From Nemertoderma westbladi (Eukaryota; Xenacoelomorpha; Nemertodermatida; Nemertodermatidae), in NCBI GenBank assembly GCA_032718475.1, contig JAUCBJ010003299.1, positions 1 through 22,738 of the forward strand: a DNA stretch of 22,738 bases, written 5' to 3'. Below are positions 8,676 through 19,512 of the stretch, piece by piece. Position 1 is the stretch's first letter, and each line of letters starts with the position of its first letter. Made by a program: the position numbers and the translations under genes. The notes beneath the pieces were generated by a model. The model worked only from the letters and a program-made list of their open reading frames with translations, was not told the origin of the DNA and searched no databases.

Positions 8676-9836
8676 ATGAAGGATATGAAGGATGCAAGCC
8701 CGAGAAAGGAAATTCGCAAGCGAAGCGAGCGAAAATTGTTTCGAGTTTTTTAACGATACATACGGTACGTATTTATAAAAAAAAATATACAGTATGTGCA
8801 ATTTGAAGGAACCAGGAGAAAGAAATAAATAAATTGAAAAAATTGAAATAAATTGAAATTGAGGATTGAAATAAATTACGTCACGGTCAATATAATGGGG
8901 AGGAGAAGGTTCAGTGAGTTTGTGACCAATCCTGTGAGTAGTGCAGATAGTGGTGCACTTTGATTTCATGTGAAAAATATAATCTTTAGCGCAAATTGAC
9001 CACAAGTGAAATAAAGTTAATTTATTGTTTTGGTTAGAAAATGTCGACACAGTAACCTGCTCCTTGCTCTTAGTGATTTTAATAAATTTAATAAAGTTTT
9101 TAAACTACTACCCTACTGCTGTTCGTACGTAGCTCTGGTGCTGACGTGTATCTAGATGGCTGAGAAAATGAATACAACATACAGTAGTTCATTGTGACCT
9201 GTTGCTGGAAATCTCTTAACTTATGTTGGAGGTTAACTTGGAAGTTGCCTGTTCACATTAGACAATCATAGTGTGGAGTATTTTCTTGTTCCAGTTACAA
9301 CTGTGAAGTGTTATTCCCCCAGTATAAGTCACATACATCCTTAGCCTGGCTGTGTGGGTTTGATTGTGGGTCTGGGTATTATAATAAATTGTTTAAACTG
9401 TTTTATATGTTTGCTTAATTCACCTTAATATGGAAAGAGTAAGGTCTAATATAATTTATTGAATGGGATAATTTTTTTAATGAGAGAATGGGAGAATCTA
9501 ATTTATTTACATTTTGGAAGGTAATACAGTAATAAACTCGGAGCCCCTGAAGGGACATTTGGTAAAATATTTCGCACAACGAGGGACAAAGAGGACAGCG
9601 GGGGGGTTAAAGTAACTCATGAACAAAGGTTAGCACAGCAATCAAACTAACTGAGGTCCAGTACAAAGGTTAGTGTATAACGGTTAAACGAACGAGTGTG
9701 AAAAACGAATGTTAGGACATAAAAACCACTTTAGTTTCAGAAAATTTCAAATATTGCTTCTGCTTTTATATTTTCATTTTTTTATTTCAAGTGGAAAATA
9801 TTTTTCACTTAATCTGGGAAATTCGCGTTCAACATT
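8676..9836. other. intergenic DNA with one minisatellite-like monomer
   Basis: No gene is visible. A 145-codon ORF on the minus strand (8613-9050) runs through the G16 run and low-complexity DNA, and I do not consider it real. The only structured piece is the monomer at 9018-9066, described separately. Confidence 0.45.
9018..9066 (-). repeat. single monomer related to the 68-bp minisatellite
   Basis: The reverse complement reads aaggagcaggttac, then an unrelated 9-10 nt, then attttctaaccaaaacaata. These two blocks are the conserved core of the 68-bp repeat at 12905-14000. This is an isolated copy about 4 kb away in the opposite orientation. Confidence 0.75.
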
Positions 9837-9897
9837 TACCAGACAGGCGGACGGATAGACAGACAGACGGGACGGATAGACAGACATACAGACGGAC
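9837..9897. repeat. GACA/GACG-type microsatellite
   Basis: Irregular tandem copies of gaca, gacg, gata and gacgg on the plus strand form a compound tetranucleotide or pentanucleotide repeat. Confidence 0.8.
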
Positions 9898-10084
9898 ATT
9901 CACCGCCATTTGCCCTTTCATCAGGAGAGCCAGTTACCACAGCCAGAGCAGAGGGAACGGACGGTGGAGATACCGAAAATACTCTCCTTTGATTGGGACC
10001 TCCTTTGAACCGTCTTCCAGCATAATCTACCAGCAAACGGGCCATAATGAACTATGTTGTATAATTTTTCTGAGCCATATATCT
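9898..10084. other. intergenic DNA, nothing recognised
   Basis: The two overlapping ORFs that cross this stretch (9791-10138 plus, 9836-10045 minus) start inside the microsatellite and show no protein family. Confidence 0.4.
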
Positions 10085-10222
10085 AGACCATGGACTTCTA
10101 GAATATTAATTCATACCAATGCAATAGCTACTTTATAAATAATATTCTAGAAGTCCATGTCTAAAGACCAAGGACTACTGACTGAAGGCTTCAGTAGTCC
10201 CATGGCCTAGGTAGTCCTTGCT
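10085..10222. repeat. cluster of inverted repeats (two hairpins)
   Basis: First hairpin: agaccatggacttctagaat at 10085-10104 and onward pairs with the reverse complement ending at about 10162, with a loop of about 27 nt. Second hairpin: ggactactga pairs with tcagtagtcc near 10171-10200, enclosed again by aaggactac / gtagtcctt ending near 10220. Two adjacent unrelated hairpins suggest a small non-autonomous element or a relic of nested insertions. No RNA function can be assigned from sequence alone. Confidence 0.7.
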
Positions 10223-11499
10223 AGAGACATGCAGTGCATATGCTGTACAGTACGTGCGTCACGCCCTGCAGTAGATAGGCTTATACACATGCTTATACCC
10301 AGATATCTGTATATTGCATCAGTGCATAGCAGCAGGCAGCAGGCTAGCCTTAGAGTCTTAGCGTACCCTGCCTCCTGTTCCTGCCTACAACAATCAAGAA
10401 AATCTATCAGACCCTTACCGGTTTTCCATATAGGCCTACTATTTATCAATTACAGAATTAGTGCTGCAGTGTATTTTGGACAGACCAATCACGGGCGAGT
10501 TGCGTCACATAGCATGTCCACCCTTTTCAGCTTTGTTTTCTATCTTTTTCAAATTTGAAAAAGGTGGACAGGGTTGAGAAAGAACAGGCAATAAATTGAC
10601 CAATTAGATTTATCTGCACATTAGGCTATAGCGCAGCTCTGTCAACGTTTTTCAAAAATTTTCAAATGTTTTTATGGATAATTGTTATTATTATCCCACA
10701 CTGCCATACTTATTGTTACCAACCGAAGTTGTCCATACAGCCGCCATAAGTAGTTCAATAATCTGATAATATGGGGCTAGCCACTAAGTCTGTGAGCTGA
10801 GCTGCTGAGCTTTTAGCCAGTTAGCATCAATATTTGAACGCTAATATTCTAACACATTATAACGTTAATTAATAACTACTGTATCTATTGTACGGTAAAT
10901 ATAATATGCTTTGTTTACCGTTCGTCCCGAGATTTGATATTAAACGACCGAGCGCAGCGATGGTATTTAAATAAGTCAGATCGAGGCGCGAAAAGGTAAA
11001 TAAAGGTTTTTATTTGTTGTACAATAGGCCCTCTATGTAGTTTTATTGTCACAATCATGCTTATTATTATTATAATTACTGTATTAAAATAATCAATTAA
11101 TTAATTAATAATTTTGTCAATATTGCACCGCAGATATTCGTCGCCTTATAGTGATTTGTTCGTACCAATGGCAAGCTGTCGTTGCAACGATTCTAAATAT
11201 GTAAATCTAACTACAGTATTAGTTTCGTTGAGAAATAGCCGAGATATTGTCGTTCAAAAATGGCAGGTACTGTATTTGCTTCCGCTGCTAGCTTCAGGCC
11301 ATTTAATCTATTTCATACATACACACAATCTGTAGACATTATTATTTAGGTCCTATTTATTTGTTTGACGACTATCAATTAATAGTTTGATGTCAAGTTA
11401 ATATTGCGTAGCTACTCATTATATAAACAAAATATTCCAGAATATTATTTATTACAATACAGTATAGGCAGTACCGGTATACAGTTGACTAATTGAAGA
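10223..11499. other. intergenic DNA, no gene recognised
   Basis: AT-rich with stops in all frames. One short hairpin is visible (tccacccttttc paired with gaaaaaggtgga, about 10517-10567). An aattaattaattaat tract lies near 11095-11110, and the left copy of a LINE target duplication is at 11490-11499. Confidence 0.45.
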
Positions 11500-11638
11500 C
11501 CATGGCTTTCTTGAGACGCCTCTTAAAAGACGCTGGCCTTGAAGTTGCGGATAATCTCGCGAAAGTCATGGGTAGTTGTTGACAGCCCGGCATAGTATTC
11601 ATAATGCAGCTGCTTCCAGCATGCCGATTATAGATAGA
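11500..11638 (+). mobile_element. 3'-terminal LINE fragment with target-site duplication
   Basis: The plus strand reads MAFLRRLLKDAGLEVADNLA and KVMG, matching the C-terminus of the intact LINE ORF (TFLRRILKDTGLKDADDLA, NVMG). The shared 3' untranslated end follows (atgcagctgc ... agcatgccgat). It has a deletion of about 20-25 bp before the stop. It finishes with a tagatagata tail, again not poly(A). The 10-bp string taattgaaga flanks it exactly at 11490-11499 and 11639-11648. This is a severely 5'-truncated insertion of the family at 5527-7152. Confidence 0.9.
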
Positions 11639-11648
11639 TAATTGAAGA

Positions 11649-12412
11649 TGAAGAGTAATAATCCCCATTTACCCGGGTAAATAATGCAAATCTTATTTAC
11701 CGCTCGCCCATAAGCCTGTCCCTGCGATACAGTGAAACTCAGTGGCGGAGATCTGTATTTGGGAGTGGGGGGGACATAAAGAGAATGAACCCCATGTCCA
11801 ATCCAATCTCTTTCAAAAAGGCCGGGGGGCACTTCATCGGCGAAAAGGGCCTATTTCCCAAAAAGGATATTTCTTTGGTGTTATTGAGTTCTAATTGGGT
11901 GAATCGGTTTAATTAATAGTTGAATCCAATGCAATGCTATCGAGCAATTTTTGCTAAAGTTTAGCTGGGGTTATTTCACAAACAGATTAACAAAAATGCC
12001 CCAAAAGTGCCGTTTTGGGGCCTTTTCGCTATAAAATGGCCCCAAGAGATTTTTAGTCAATATTGCTCGGCCTTAGAGACAAGCATATTTTGAAGCTCTG
12101 GTACACATTTCCACTGATTTCATTACGATTTGTTCGAGAAATAGACTTTTTGTGAAAGATATACATTCTCTGAGATTAGGGCCTAATGGGTTTAAAGTTT
12201 AAGGAAAAATGCAAACTTTACAGCTATTTTAATACCATCTTTCTATGTTCGTCAATAACTTCGTCAAAAATGATTGAAATTCAACGAAATGTTTTATCAT
12301 AAATATATAACATAAAAAATAGAGCTAAAAATATAACATATAAAACAATCATTTAACAATTATTTTATTCATATCAGTTCCTTGGGGTTGCGTTGGAAGC
12401 CGTAGGAAGGGG
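11649..12412. other. intergenic DNA with a candidate hAT-like motif
   Basis: No gene is visible. At about 11740 the string CAGTGGCGGAGATCTGTATT followed by a G-rich run resembles another hAT-type end. Between about 11820 and 12050 the pair gcgaaaagg / ccttttcgc and gccccaaaagtgccgttttg hint at short inverted repeats. These are weak signals. Confidence 0.4.
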
Positions 12413-12561
12413 TAGGTGCCACACTGCTCCATAGCGCGGGAAATTCAAATGATTGAAAGACATGTAATTTGTATTGGAAAGGGTGGCAGATCAGATCTGC
12501 TACCAATATTTTGGCGGTAGATTCAAATCTGTTTTAACATTGAATACATGAATAAAGTAAG

Positions 12562-14445
12562 GCAGTGATTTTTTATGTCCTTTTATTTGACTTTTTTGTC
12601 CTTTTTTTTTTACGAATTATGCATAATGACTTTTGTTGTCCTTTTAATGACTTTTATTGTCCTTTTAATGACTTTTTAAGTATGTATTTCTTCAAACTGT
12701 CAGACTGCTGATTTCTGGACTGTCAGACAGTTGATTTCACTATGCCTGTGCCAAAATATTCCATGATTCCATGATTTATAGACTATGAGATAGATTTCCA
12801 TATGCGCCTGTGGTAAAAAGAGTATGTGGTTGTTGTCGATAATCGATTACCACATGACGTAGCAAAACACTCATTTTATAGCCAAAAACAATTACCAATT
12901 GATGGAAAGGAGCAGGTTAAGGCCGAGTTTTCTAACCAAAACAATAAACAGTCACTTTACCAAATCAGAGAAAGGAGCAGGTTACAGAGACGGGATTTTC
13001 TAACCAAAACAATAAACGATCACTTAACTAATTGAGGGAAAGGAGCAGGTTACAGAGGCGGGATTTTCTAACCAAAACAATAAACGATCACTTAACTTAT
13101 TGAGGCAAAGGAGCAGGTTACAGAGCGGGATTTTCTAACCAAAACAATAAACGATCATTTAACTAATTGAGGGAAAGGGACAGGTTACAGAGGCGGAATT
13201 TTCTAACCAAAACAATAAACGATCACTTAACTAATTGAGGGAAAGGAGCAGGTTACAGAGGCGGGATTTTCTAACCAAAACAATAAACGATCATTTAACT
13301 AATTGAGGGAAAGGGGCAGGTTACAGAGGCGGGCCTTTCTAACCAAAACAATAAACAGTCACTTTACCAAATCAGAGAAAGGAGCAGGTTACAGAGACGG
13401 GATTTTCTAACCAAAACAATAAACGATCACTTAACTAATTGAGGGAAAGGAGCAGGTTACAGAGGCGGGATTTTCTAACCAAAACAATAAACGATCACTA
13501 ACTAATTGAGGGAAAGGGGCAGGTTACAGAGGCGGGCCTTTCTAACCAAAACAATAAACGGTCACTTTACCAATTCAGGGAAAGGAGCAGGTTACAGAGG
13601 CGGGATTTTCTAACCAAAACAATAAACGATCATTTAACTAATTGAGGGAAAGGGGCAGGTTGCAGAGGCGGGATTTTCTAACCAAAACAATAAACAATCA
13701 TTTAACTAAGTGAGGGAAAGGAGCAGGTTACGGAGACGGGATTTTCTAACCAAAACAATAAACGATAACATTACCAATTGAGAGAAAGGAGCAGGTTACA
13801 GAGGCGGGATTTTCTAACCAAAACAATAAACGATAACATTACCAATTGAGGGAAAGGAGCAGGTTACAGAGGCGGGATTTTCTATCCAAAACAATAAACG
13901 ATCACTTAACTAATTGAGGGAAAGGAGCAGGTTAAGGCCGGATTTTCTAACCAAAACAATAAACAGTCACTTTACCAAATCAGGGAAAGGAGCAGGTTAT
14001 CCGTAACACTACTCAGACAGTAGTCATGATCCATTATTGATTATAAAACTAATACAGTAATAGGCCTAAATTATGTGAAAGGTATATCCACATTTTCCAC
14101 AATCCTGCAATCCAGTTTGGCCTATCAATTATTTAAAATTTATTAGCACAACCGGTAGGCCTACCATTACCGTATTTAAATGGTAGGCTACACAGTAGGC
14201 CTATAGCAGTACCGGTGCCGGTACCGGTACTAAAATACAGAAATACCTGCTTTATACCTACATCTGTACATACAATACAGCAAAATAGTGCTACAGTATA
14301 TATACTAATACCGGTACTGATAGCCTGAGAGAACAGCAGTAGAGAAACCGGTAGCATGGAACCTAACATTAGACTTTTGGAGGACATAAAAAATAAAAAA
14401 AAAAGGACAAAAAAAGGATTTAAACGGACAATAAAAATTATTGCG
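12562..14445. mobile_element. nested TIR element carrying a minisatellite
   Basis: The ends are inverted: left GCAGTGATTTTTTATGTCC, right (reverse complement) CGCAATAATTTTTATTGTCC. Both are followed by further TGTCC plus T-run subterminal copies (12575-12665, 14383-14435). The 10-bp string ataaagtaag flanks it at 12552-12561 and 14446-14455. The opposite foldback arm (15440-15490) has the same region without the insert, which shows directly that this 1.88-kb segment is a later insertion. The CAGTG start suggests hAT, but hAT duplicates 8 bp. A 9-10 bp duplication would fit Mutator-like elements better, so the superfamily is unresolved. It has no transposase and is mostly filled by the 68-bp minisatellite. 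Confidence 0.8.
12905..14000 (+). repeat. 68-bp minisatellite, about 16 copies
   Basis: The unit begins ggaaaggagcaggttacaga, followed by ggcgggattttctaacc, aaaacaataaac and a variable tail. The aacaataaac block recurs at about 12940, 13009, 13077, 13144, 13211, 13279, 13347, 13416, 13484, 13551, 13619, 13687, 13756, 13824, 13891 and 13956. Three tail variants occur: cagtcactttaccaaatcag (units 1, 7, 16 and, altered, 10), gatcacttaactaattgag (most), and gataacattaccaattgag (13 and 14). The gggcctttct variant precedes units 7 and 10, suggesting duplication of multi-unit blocks. The short ORF across it (12826-13035) is a by-product. Confidence 0.95.
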
Positions 14446-14540
14446 ATAAAGTAAGACTAAATGTAATTCATTGAATCAGAATAAATTATTTCTTATCGGT
14501 TTAACTCACTCATCCGTTATTATTGTTGTTTTATCTATTC

Positions 14541-14720
14541 TGGGACTTCGAGCAGCACGTGAACAGTGAACAACTAAAACTAAACCAGCACGTTAACTAG
14601 TTTGGGGCTTCGAGCAGCACGTGAACAACTAAGCTGACTGGTTAACTACTGTATAGTCTGGGACTTCCTGTAGCACGTGAACAACTAAGCTGACTGGTTA
14701 ACTAGTCTGGGACTTCGAGC
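14541..14720 (-). repeat. left subrepeat array of the foldback element (49-bp type)
   Basis: About three to four diverged copies of the unit agcacgtgaacaactaagct, gactggttaactagtctggg, acttcg are present. They are inverted relative to the array at 14966-15360. CACGTG occurs three times here. Confidence 0.9.
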
Positions 14721-14739
14721 ATAATTGCAAATTGAGGAA

Positions 14740-14765
14740 GGGGGGGGGGGGGGGGGGGGGGGGGG
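14740..14765 (+). repeat. poly(G) run, 26 nt
   Basis: Twenty-six uninterrupted G residues lie in the central spacer of the foldback element, followed by tcgggggat. This is the longest homopolymer in the window, and its exact length in a consensus sequence should not be trusted. Confidence 0.9.
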
Positions 14766-14965
14766 TCGGGGGATTTGACTTAACTTCTATCAGTAAAATG
14801 TAAAGAACATTTATTATTTGCTTGTATCAGTTATAATTACATCAGAACATTATAATTATAACAATATAGCAGGGAACTGATATTAAATTATATCGCAGGT
14901 AGGCCTACTGTAATAACAATAGGTGTATAATGCCTCTGCCTATATTGATCTGTCCCAGACATGTA

Positions 14966-15360
14966 CCAGACTAGTTAACCAGTCAGTTTAGTTGTTCACG
15001 TGCTGTTCGAAGCCCCAGACTAGTTAACCAGTCAGTTTAGTTGTTCACGTGCTGCTCGAAATCCCAGACTAGTTAACCAATCAGCTTAGTTGTTTACGTG
15101 CTGCTCGAAGTAACAGACTAGTTAACCAGTCAGCTTAGTTGTTTACGTGCTGCTCGAAGTCCCAGACTTGTTAACCAGGCAGCTTAGTTGTACACGTGCT
15201 GCTCGAAATCCCAGACTAGTTAACCAGTCAGCTTAGTTTTCACGTGCTGCTCGAAGTTCCAGACTAGTTAACGTGCTGGTTTAGTTCTTCACACGTGTTG
15301 CTCGAAGTTCCAGACTAGGTAACCAGCCAGTTTAGTTGTTCACGTGCTGGTCTAGTTGTT
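14966..15360 (+). repeat. right subrepeat array of the foldback element (49-bp type)
   Basis: About eight copies of a 49-bp unit are present: ccagactagttaaccagtca, gcttagttgttcacgtgctg, ctcgaagt. Each contains GTTAAC, and most contain the CACGTG E-box palindrome, with six exact copies in this array. Copies 7 and 8 are rearranged. Confidence 0.93.
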
Positions 15361-15613
15361 CAATAGATAAATCAACAACATTAACGGACGACGGATGAGT
15401 GAGTTAAACCGATAATAAATAATTTATTCTGATTCAATGAATTACATTGGCAGATTGGTCTTACTCTATTCATGTATTAAAAGTTAAAACAGATTTGAAT
15501 TTACCGCCAATATATAGGTGACAGATCTGATCTGCCACCCTTTCCAGTACAAATAGCATGTCTTTCATTTCAATCATTTGAATTTCCCGCGCTATGGAGC
15601 AGGGTGGCACCTA

Positions 15614-16290
<677 letters not shown>

Positions 16291-16577
16291 TAGTCTATGT
16301 TAGGTACCGGCTGACCGGTACCGGTAATCAACATTAGAGAAATAAGTTAATGTTACTGTTTCAGGCTACGACGGTGTAGGTATATTATTTTATAGTTTGG
16401 TCGGCAGCAACTGCATTATAATAACGACAACCCCAGAACCCAACAGCCCAAATGAGAAGCTAGGTATATTACTCATAATTCAAGCACTTTGCATTTTTTT
16501 AGTCCTACCGTGCTGTACCTGTCGCTGTCCTGTAGGCAGGTGAGTTACAGCATCTTACAGGTACTGGGAGCAGTTGT

Positions 16578-16626
16578 GATCAAAGGAGCGGGTAGCAAGT
16601 TTGGGGGAACAAAACAATAAACGAAA
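16578..16626 (+). repeat. degenerate monomer related to the 68-bp minisatellite
   Basis: The blocks caaaggagcgggta and gaacaaaacaataaacga occur in the same order and similar spacing as in the 12905-14000 array. The middle is diverged. It is a single copy in the intron. Confidence 0.5.
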
Positions 16627-17963
16627 GTTTACACGTGTTCCACGTGTTGGTGTTATTTTCCGTACTAACCTGCATAATCTTATAACACGAGTTAACTTGA
16701 GTTAACTCCATTACTACTGTACTAGGCCTAACCTGCTTGGTGCTAGGGTGGTCCAAAAAAACTTTTTTCGAATTCCAGTCGTTTCTTGCATGAAATGGGC
16801 CCAAACTTTGGTAGATAAATCGATGTGATGATCAACTTCTAGTACTACTGCTGCATTGATATTATGCACATTAGAACCGCAATGAGCGTTTTAGTTGGTG
16901 TAGACTCCTTCAAAACAGTGTAGAGCGAATAGTTCTCGACGATCTTGAGACTGTGAGATATTGCAGATAATGTGAACTTTATTTATTTATTTAATGAACT
17001 ATTTACTACACAATATAATCAAATTGATACATACTTTCATATAGTTGAGTAAGTTTCTCGTACATAATGAATGATTATATATTGTAGGGCCTAACACTAA
17101 ATAAGTGCTACTGTAAATACGTAGGTAGCACTGTAAATATCCTATATAGTAGAAAACTCCGGCACAAGTCAGCAAGTCAACATTAGCGCCTTGGCCGTTT
17201 GATGCAATATTGACAAATACACTAAAAATGATACTTATAATTATTTCAAAACATCAAGAATGGACACATCACTGTAATTATTAATTTAGTTTATGTGGTA
17301 GACAACTAAAAAATAAGAGTAGAGTGTCTATTTCTCCAGTTTTGTACTTTACCATAACGTATCGGCTGTCCCATACTTGACATGTGTTGGTTGGGTTGGG
17401 GCAGAAGTTAATCATAATCATGGTCAAACAATTAATTATATACTTACATTTAATTATCGGTTACGAAAGAATGCGAAGAATATTATTTGTTACAAAATTG
17501 TAACATTATGACATTTGCAGTTTTGATATAATAAAAACATACACGAAGGCTCAAATCTCTTAGCTGTTTCATATAATGCAATCGGGGCCGCCATTCAAAC
17601 TCTCAATATTGAACACTCCTTACAGCCATTGACTATCCAACGCATTGGATACTATGAACGTACTATTGGTTTTTCCCGAAAAAACCAACAGTTTCTGTTT
17701 ATTTGGTGCATTTAAAGTTCTTGGTTATTTTCGGAAACCAAGAGTTTTTTCAAAATATTTAATGTTTCTGTTTGACGTCGAGCGTGGCGTAAGCATGATT
17801 ACTATACTTTCAGGTATACTTCGGGGGTGGAGAATATGTTGGGGGTGTAGAGGGTCTTGCCACGAGTTATCAAAATATACAAATATTAATGTTACCGTAT
17901 GCGCATTTCACCCGTTGCGGGCGTCCTCAGCGGTTCATTATTATAATATATACATTAAAAATA

Positions 17964-18626
17964 CTACTACTACTAAGTCGAGCGAACTCAGACAGTGGAA
18001 ATGAGATCCTTCCAGGCTTCCCGATTCTCCATAGTTGTCGCAATTTCGTTTGTCCCAAGTTCTGTATCCCTTTCAAGTTGATCTATATATGTTATGGCCG
18101 GTCGTCCACGACTACGCTTTCCATGAGTTGGTTGCCAGGAAAGTAGATCTGGTATGACCTCGTCTTTACTTCGCCAGCAGTGCCCACTGAATATTAACCT
18201 CCGTTTACGGAGGGTGGTTGATACAGGTGGTATTGTACCATAAAGCTCGGCGTTTGTCATGTGTTGTCTCCAGCTGATGTTTAGGGCTGCCCTTAGTAGT
18301 CTTGTGTAGCAACCATCAATTCGTTGTTCAAGTGATTTAGTCAGTGTCCAGGTCTCACCCCCGTATAAAAATACACTTTCCACTGTGGCTCGAAAGAACT
18401 TAGTCTTCAGGTGCCTGGAGAGATCTGATTTCCAGATGGTATCCATTTTTGATGGAGCTACCCAAGCCTTTGCTTTCCTAACTTCTATGTCCTTTTTGCT
18501 ACTCTCTATCCATGATCCAAGGTACTGGAAGTCGTCAACCTTCCTTAGTTTATTATTATCAATGGTTGTCAAGTTTCCATCACCATTAAAGGTCATGAAT
18601 TCGGTCTTGGAAGCATTTATATTCAG
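17964..18626 (-). mobile_element. 5'-truncated LINE inserted in foldback element 2
   Basis: The 12-bp string acattaaaaata flanks the segment exactly, at 17952-17963 and 18627-18638. The other foldback arm keeps this site once and uninterrupted, so this is a verified target-site duplication. The 3' end, on the minus strand, is a TAGTAGTAG tail instead of poly(A). The 5' end breaks in mid reverse transcriptase. Confidence 0.93.
17988..18626 (-). pseudogene. LINE reverse transcriptase C-terminal fragment
   Basis: The frame is open from the 5' break. It starts LNINASKTEFMTFNGDGN and runs through YLGSWIESSKKDIEVRKAKA, LYGGETWTLTKSLEQRIDG and FSGHCWRSKDE to GRPAITYIDQLERDTELG. This is the thumb and C-terminal part of a non-LTR reverse transcriptase. 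It lies downstream of the catalytic motifs, none of which are present. It is clearly related to, but distinct from, the C-terminus of the 5563-7146 ORF (YLGSWI ... KAW ... AGHCFRR). It therefore represents a second subfamily of the same LINE clade. It has no start codon of its own and is not expected to be expressed. Confidence 0.9.
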
Positions 18627-19512
18627 ACATTAAAAATAGGAACATAATATATCAATTTAAATAAAATGGTAGGACTAACATCTTCTCCTCTTCCTCTTCG
18701 CTTGATTTTACCACTGTGGTACTTAATAAATAACCTATCTATTATCTATTTTTACTGTACTGCAGCACCACCCTTTAATGTGGACATGTTCTTACATTAT
18801 GTTAGTCCTACCATTTTATTTAAATTGATATATTATGTTCCTATTTTTAATGTATATATTATAATAATGAACCGCTGAGGACGCCCGCAACGGGTGAAAT
18901 GCGCATACGGTAACATTAATATTTTTATAACTCGTGGCAAGACCCTCCGCACCCCAACAGATTCTCCACCCCCGGAGTATACCTGAAAGTATAGTAATAA
19001 AAGTTCTTTTCACTGATAGTTAACTATTGGTTTTCGAAATAACCTAGAGTTAAAAATGCACCAATTAAACCAAAGGTTTAAAAATGTTTAAACCAGAACT
19101 TATTTTCTTTTTACACAAACAATTATTTTTACTTTATCAACTGTTAGTTTTTCGTGACTTCTGTTTAAACTAGGGGTTAAAAAATTCATGATACAGAAAA
19201 TTACCCATGAAACTTTCATGTTTGAATTTTTTGTGAAATTTTTTGAATTTTTTAAATTGTACAATGCAGGAAGGATGAGGGGTACCTGAGACCTATTTTA
19301 TGAAGCGGGAAGTTTATTTAGGAGAACGCAATTGTTATTGCATGACTGTTAAATACTGTAAACCTGAATTGCCTCCCAATCTAACCTATTGCGAACCTTT
19401 TATAGAAGAATCGATAATAATAATATATTAGTTAGTTAGAGTGGGTGCTAATAACTAAGTCAGAAAGTAAAATAAAAAAGTAATAAAACAGCCTGAAATT
19501 AATAAAGCAGTA

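Larger units (their letters stand above)
12413..15613. mobile_element. foldback element, left arm interrupted by a second element
   Basis: The left end (12413-12561, beginning taggtgccac) is the reverse complement of the right end (15464-15613, ending gtggcaccta). They share long blocks such as gctccatagcgcgggaaatt, attcaaatgattgaaa, aaagggtggcagatcagatc and attcaaatctgttttaac. The inner left arm (14456-14539) is the reverse complement of 15361-15452 (shared blocks include gtaattcattgaatcagaat and atcggtttaactcactcatc). Next come arrays of a 49-bp repeat in opposite orientation (left 14541-14720, right 14966-15360) around a G-rich centre. This is the layout of foldback transposons: long inverted repeats made partly of tandem subrepeats. 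No transposase ORF is present. I found no convincing flanking target duplication. It ends about 200 bp upstream of the CDC5L start codon. Confidence 0.85.
17798..18998. mobile_element. foldback element 2, about 200-bp arms, with LINE inserted
   Basis: The left arm (17798-17963 continuing at 18639-18681 after the LINE) is the reverse complement of 18799-18998. Shared blocks include attactatactttcaggtat, gtcttgccacgagttat, atgcgcatttcacccgttgc and atttaaataaaatggtagga. The loop is 18682-18798. Weaker similarity seems to continue outwards (ggtgcattt and ggttatttcg blocks, to about 17640 and 19130). No transposase is visible. Confidence 0.88.

Noticed and set aside
8613-9050. 145-codon minus-strand ORF
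   Set aside because: It overlaps the G16 run, a hAT-like end and a minisatellite monomer. Its translation has no recognisable domain.
9791-10138. 115-codon plus-strand ORF and its minus-strand shadow
   Set aside because: Its N-terminal part is translated microsatellite (Arg/Thr/Asp repeats) and the rest has no family features.
12826-13035. 69-codon ORF at the start of the 68-bp array
   Set aside because: It is created by the repeat unit and is not maintained through the array (68 is not a multiple of 3).
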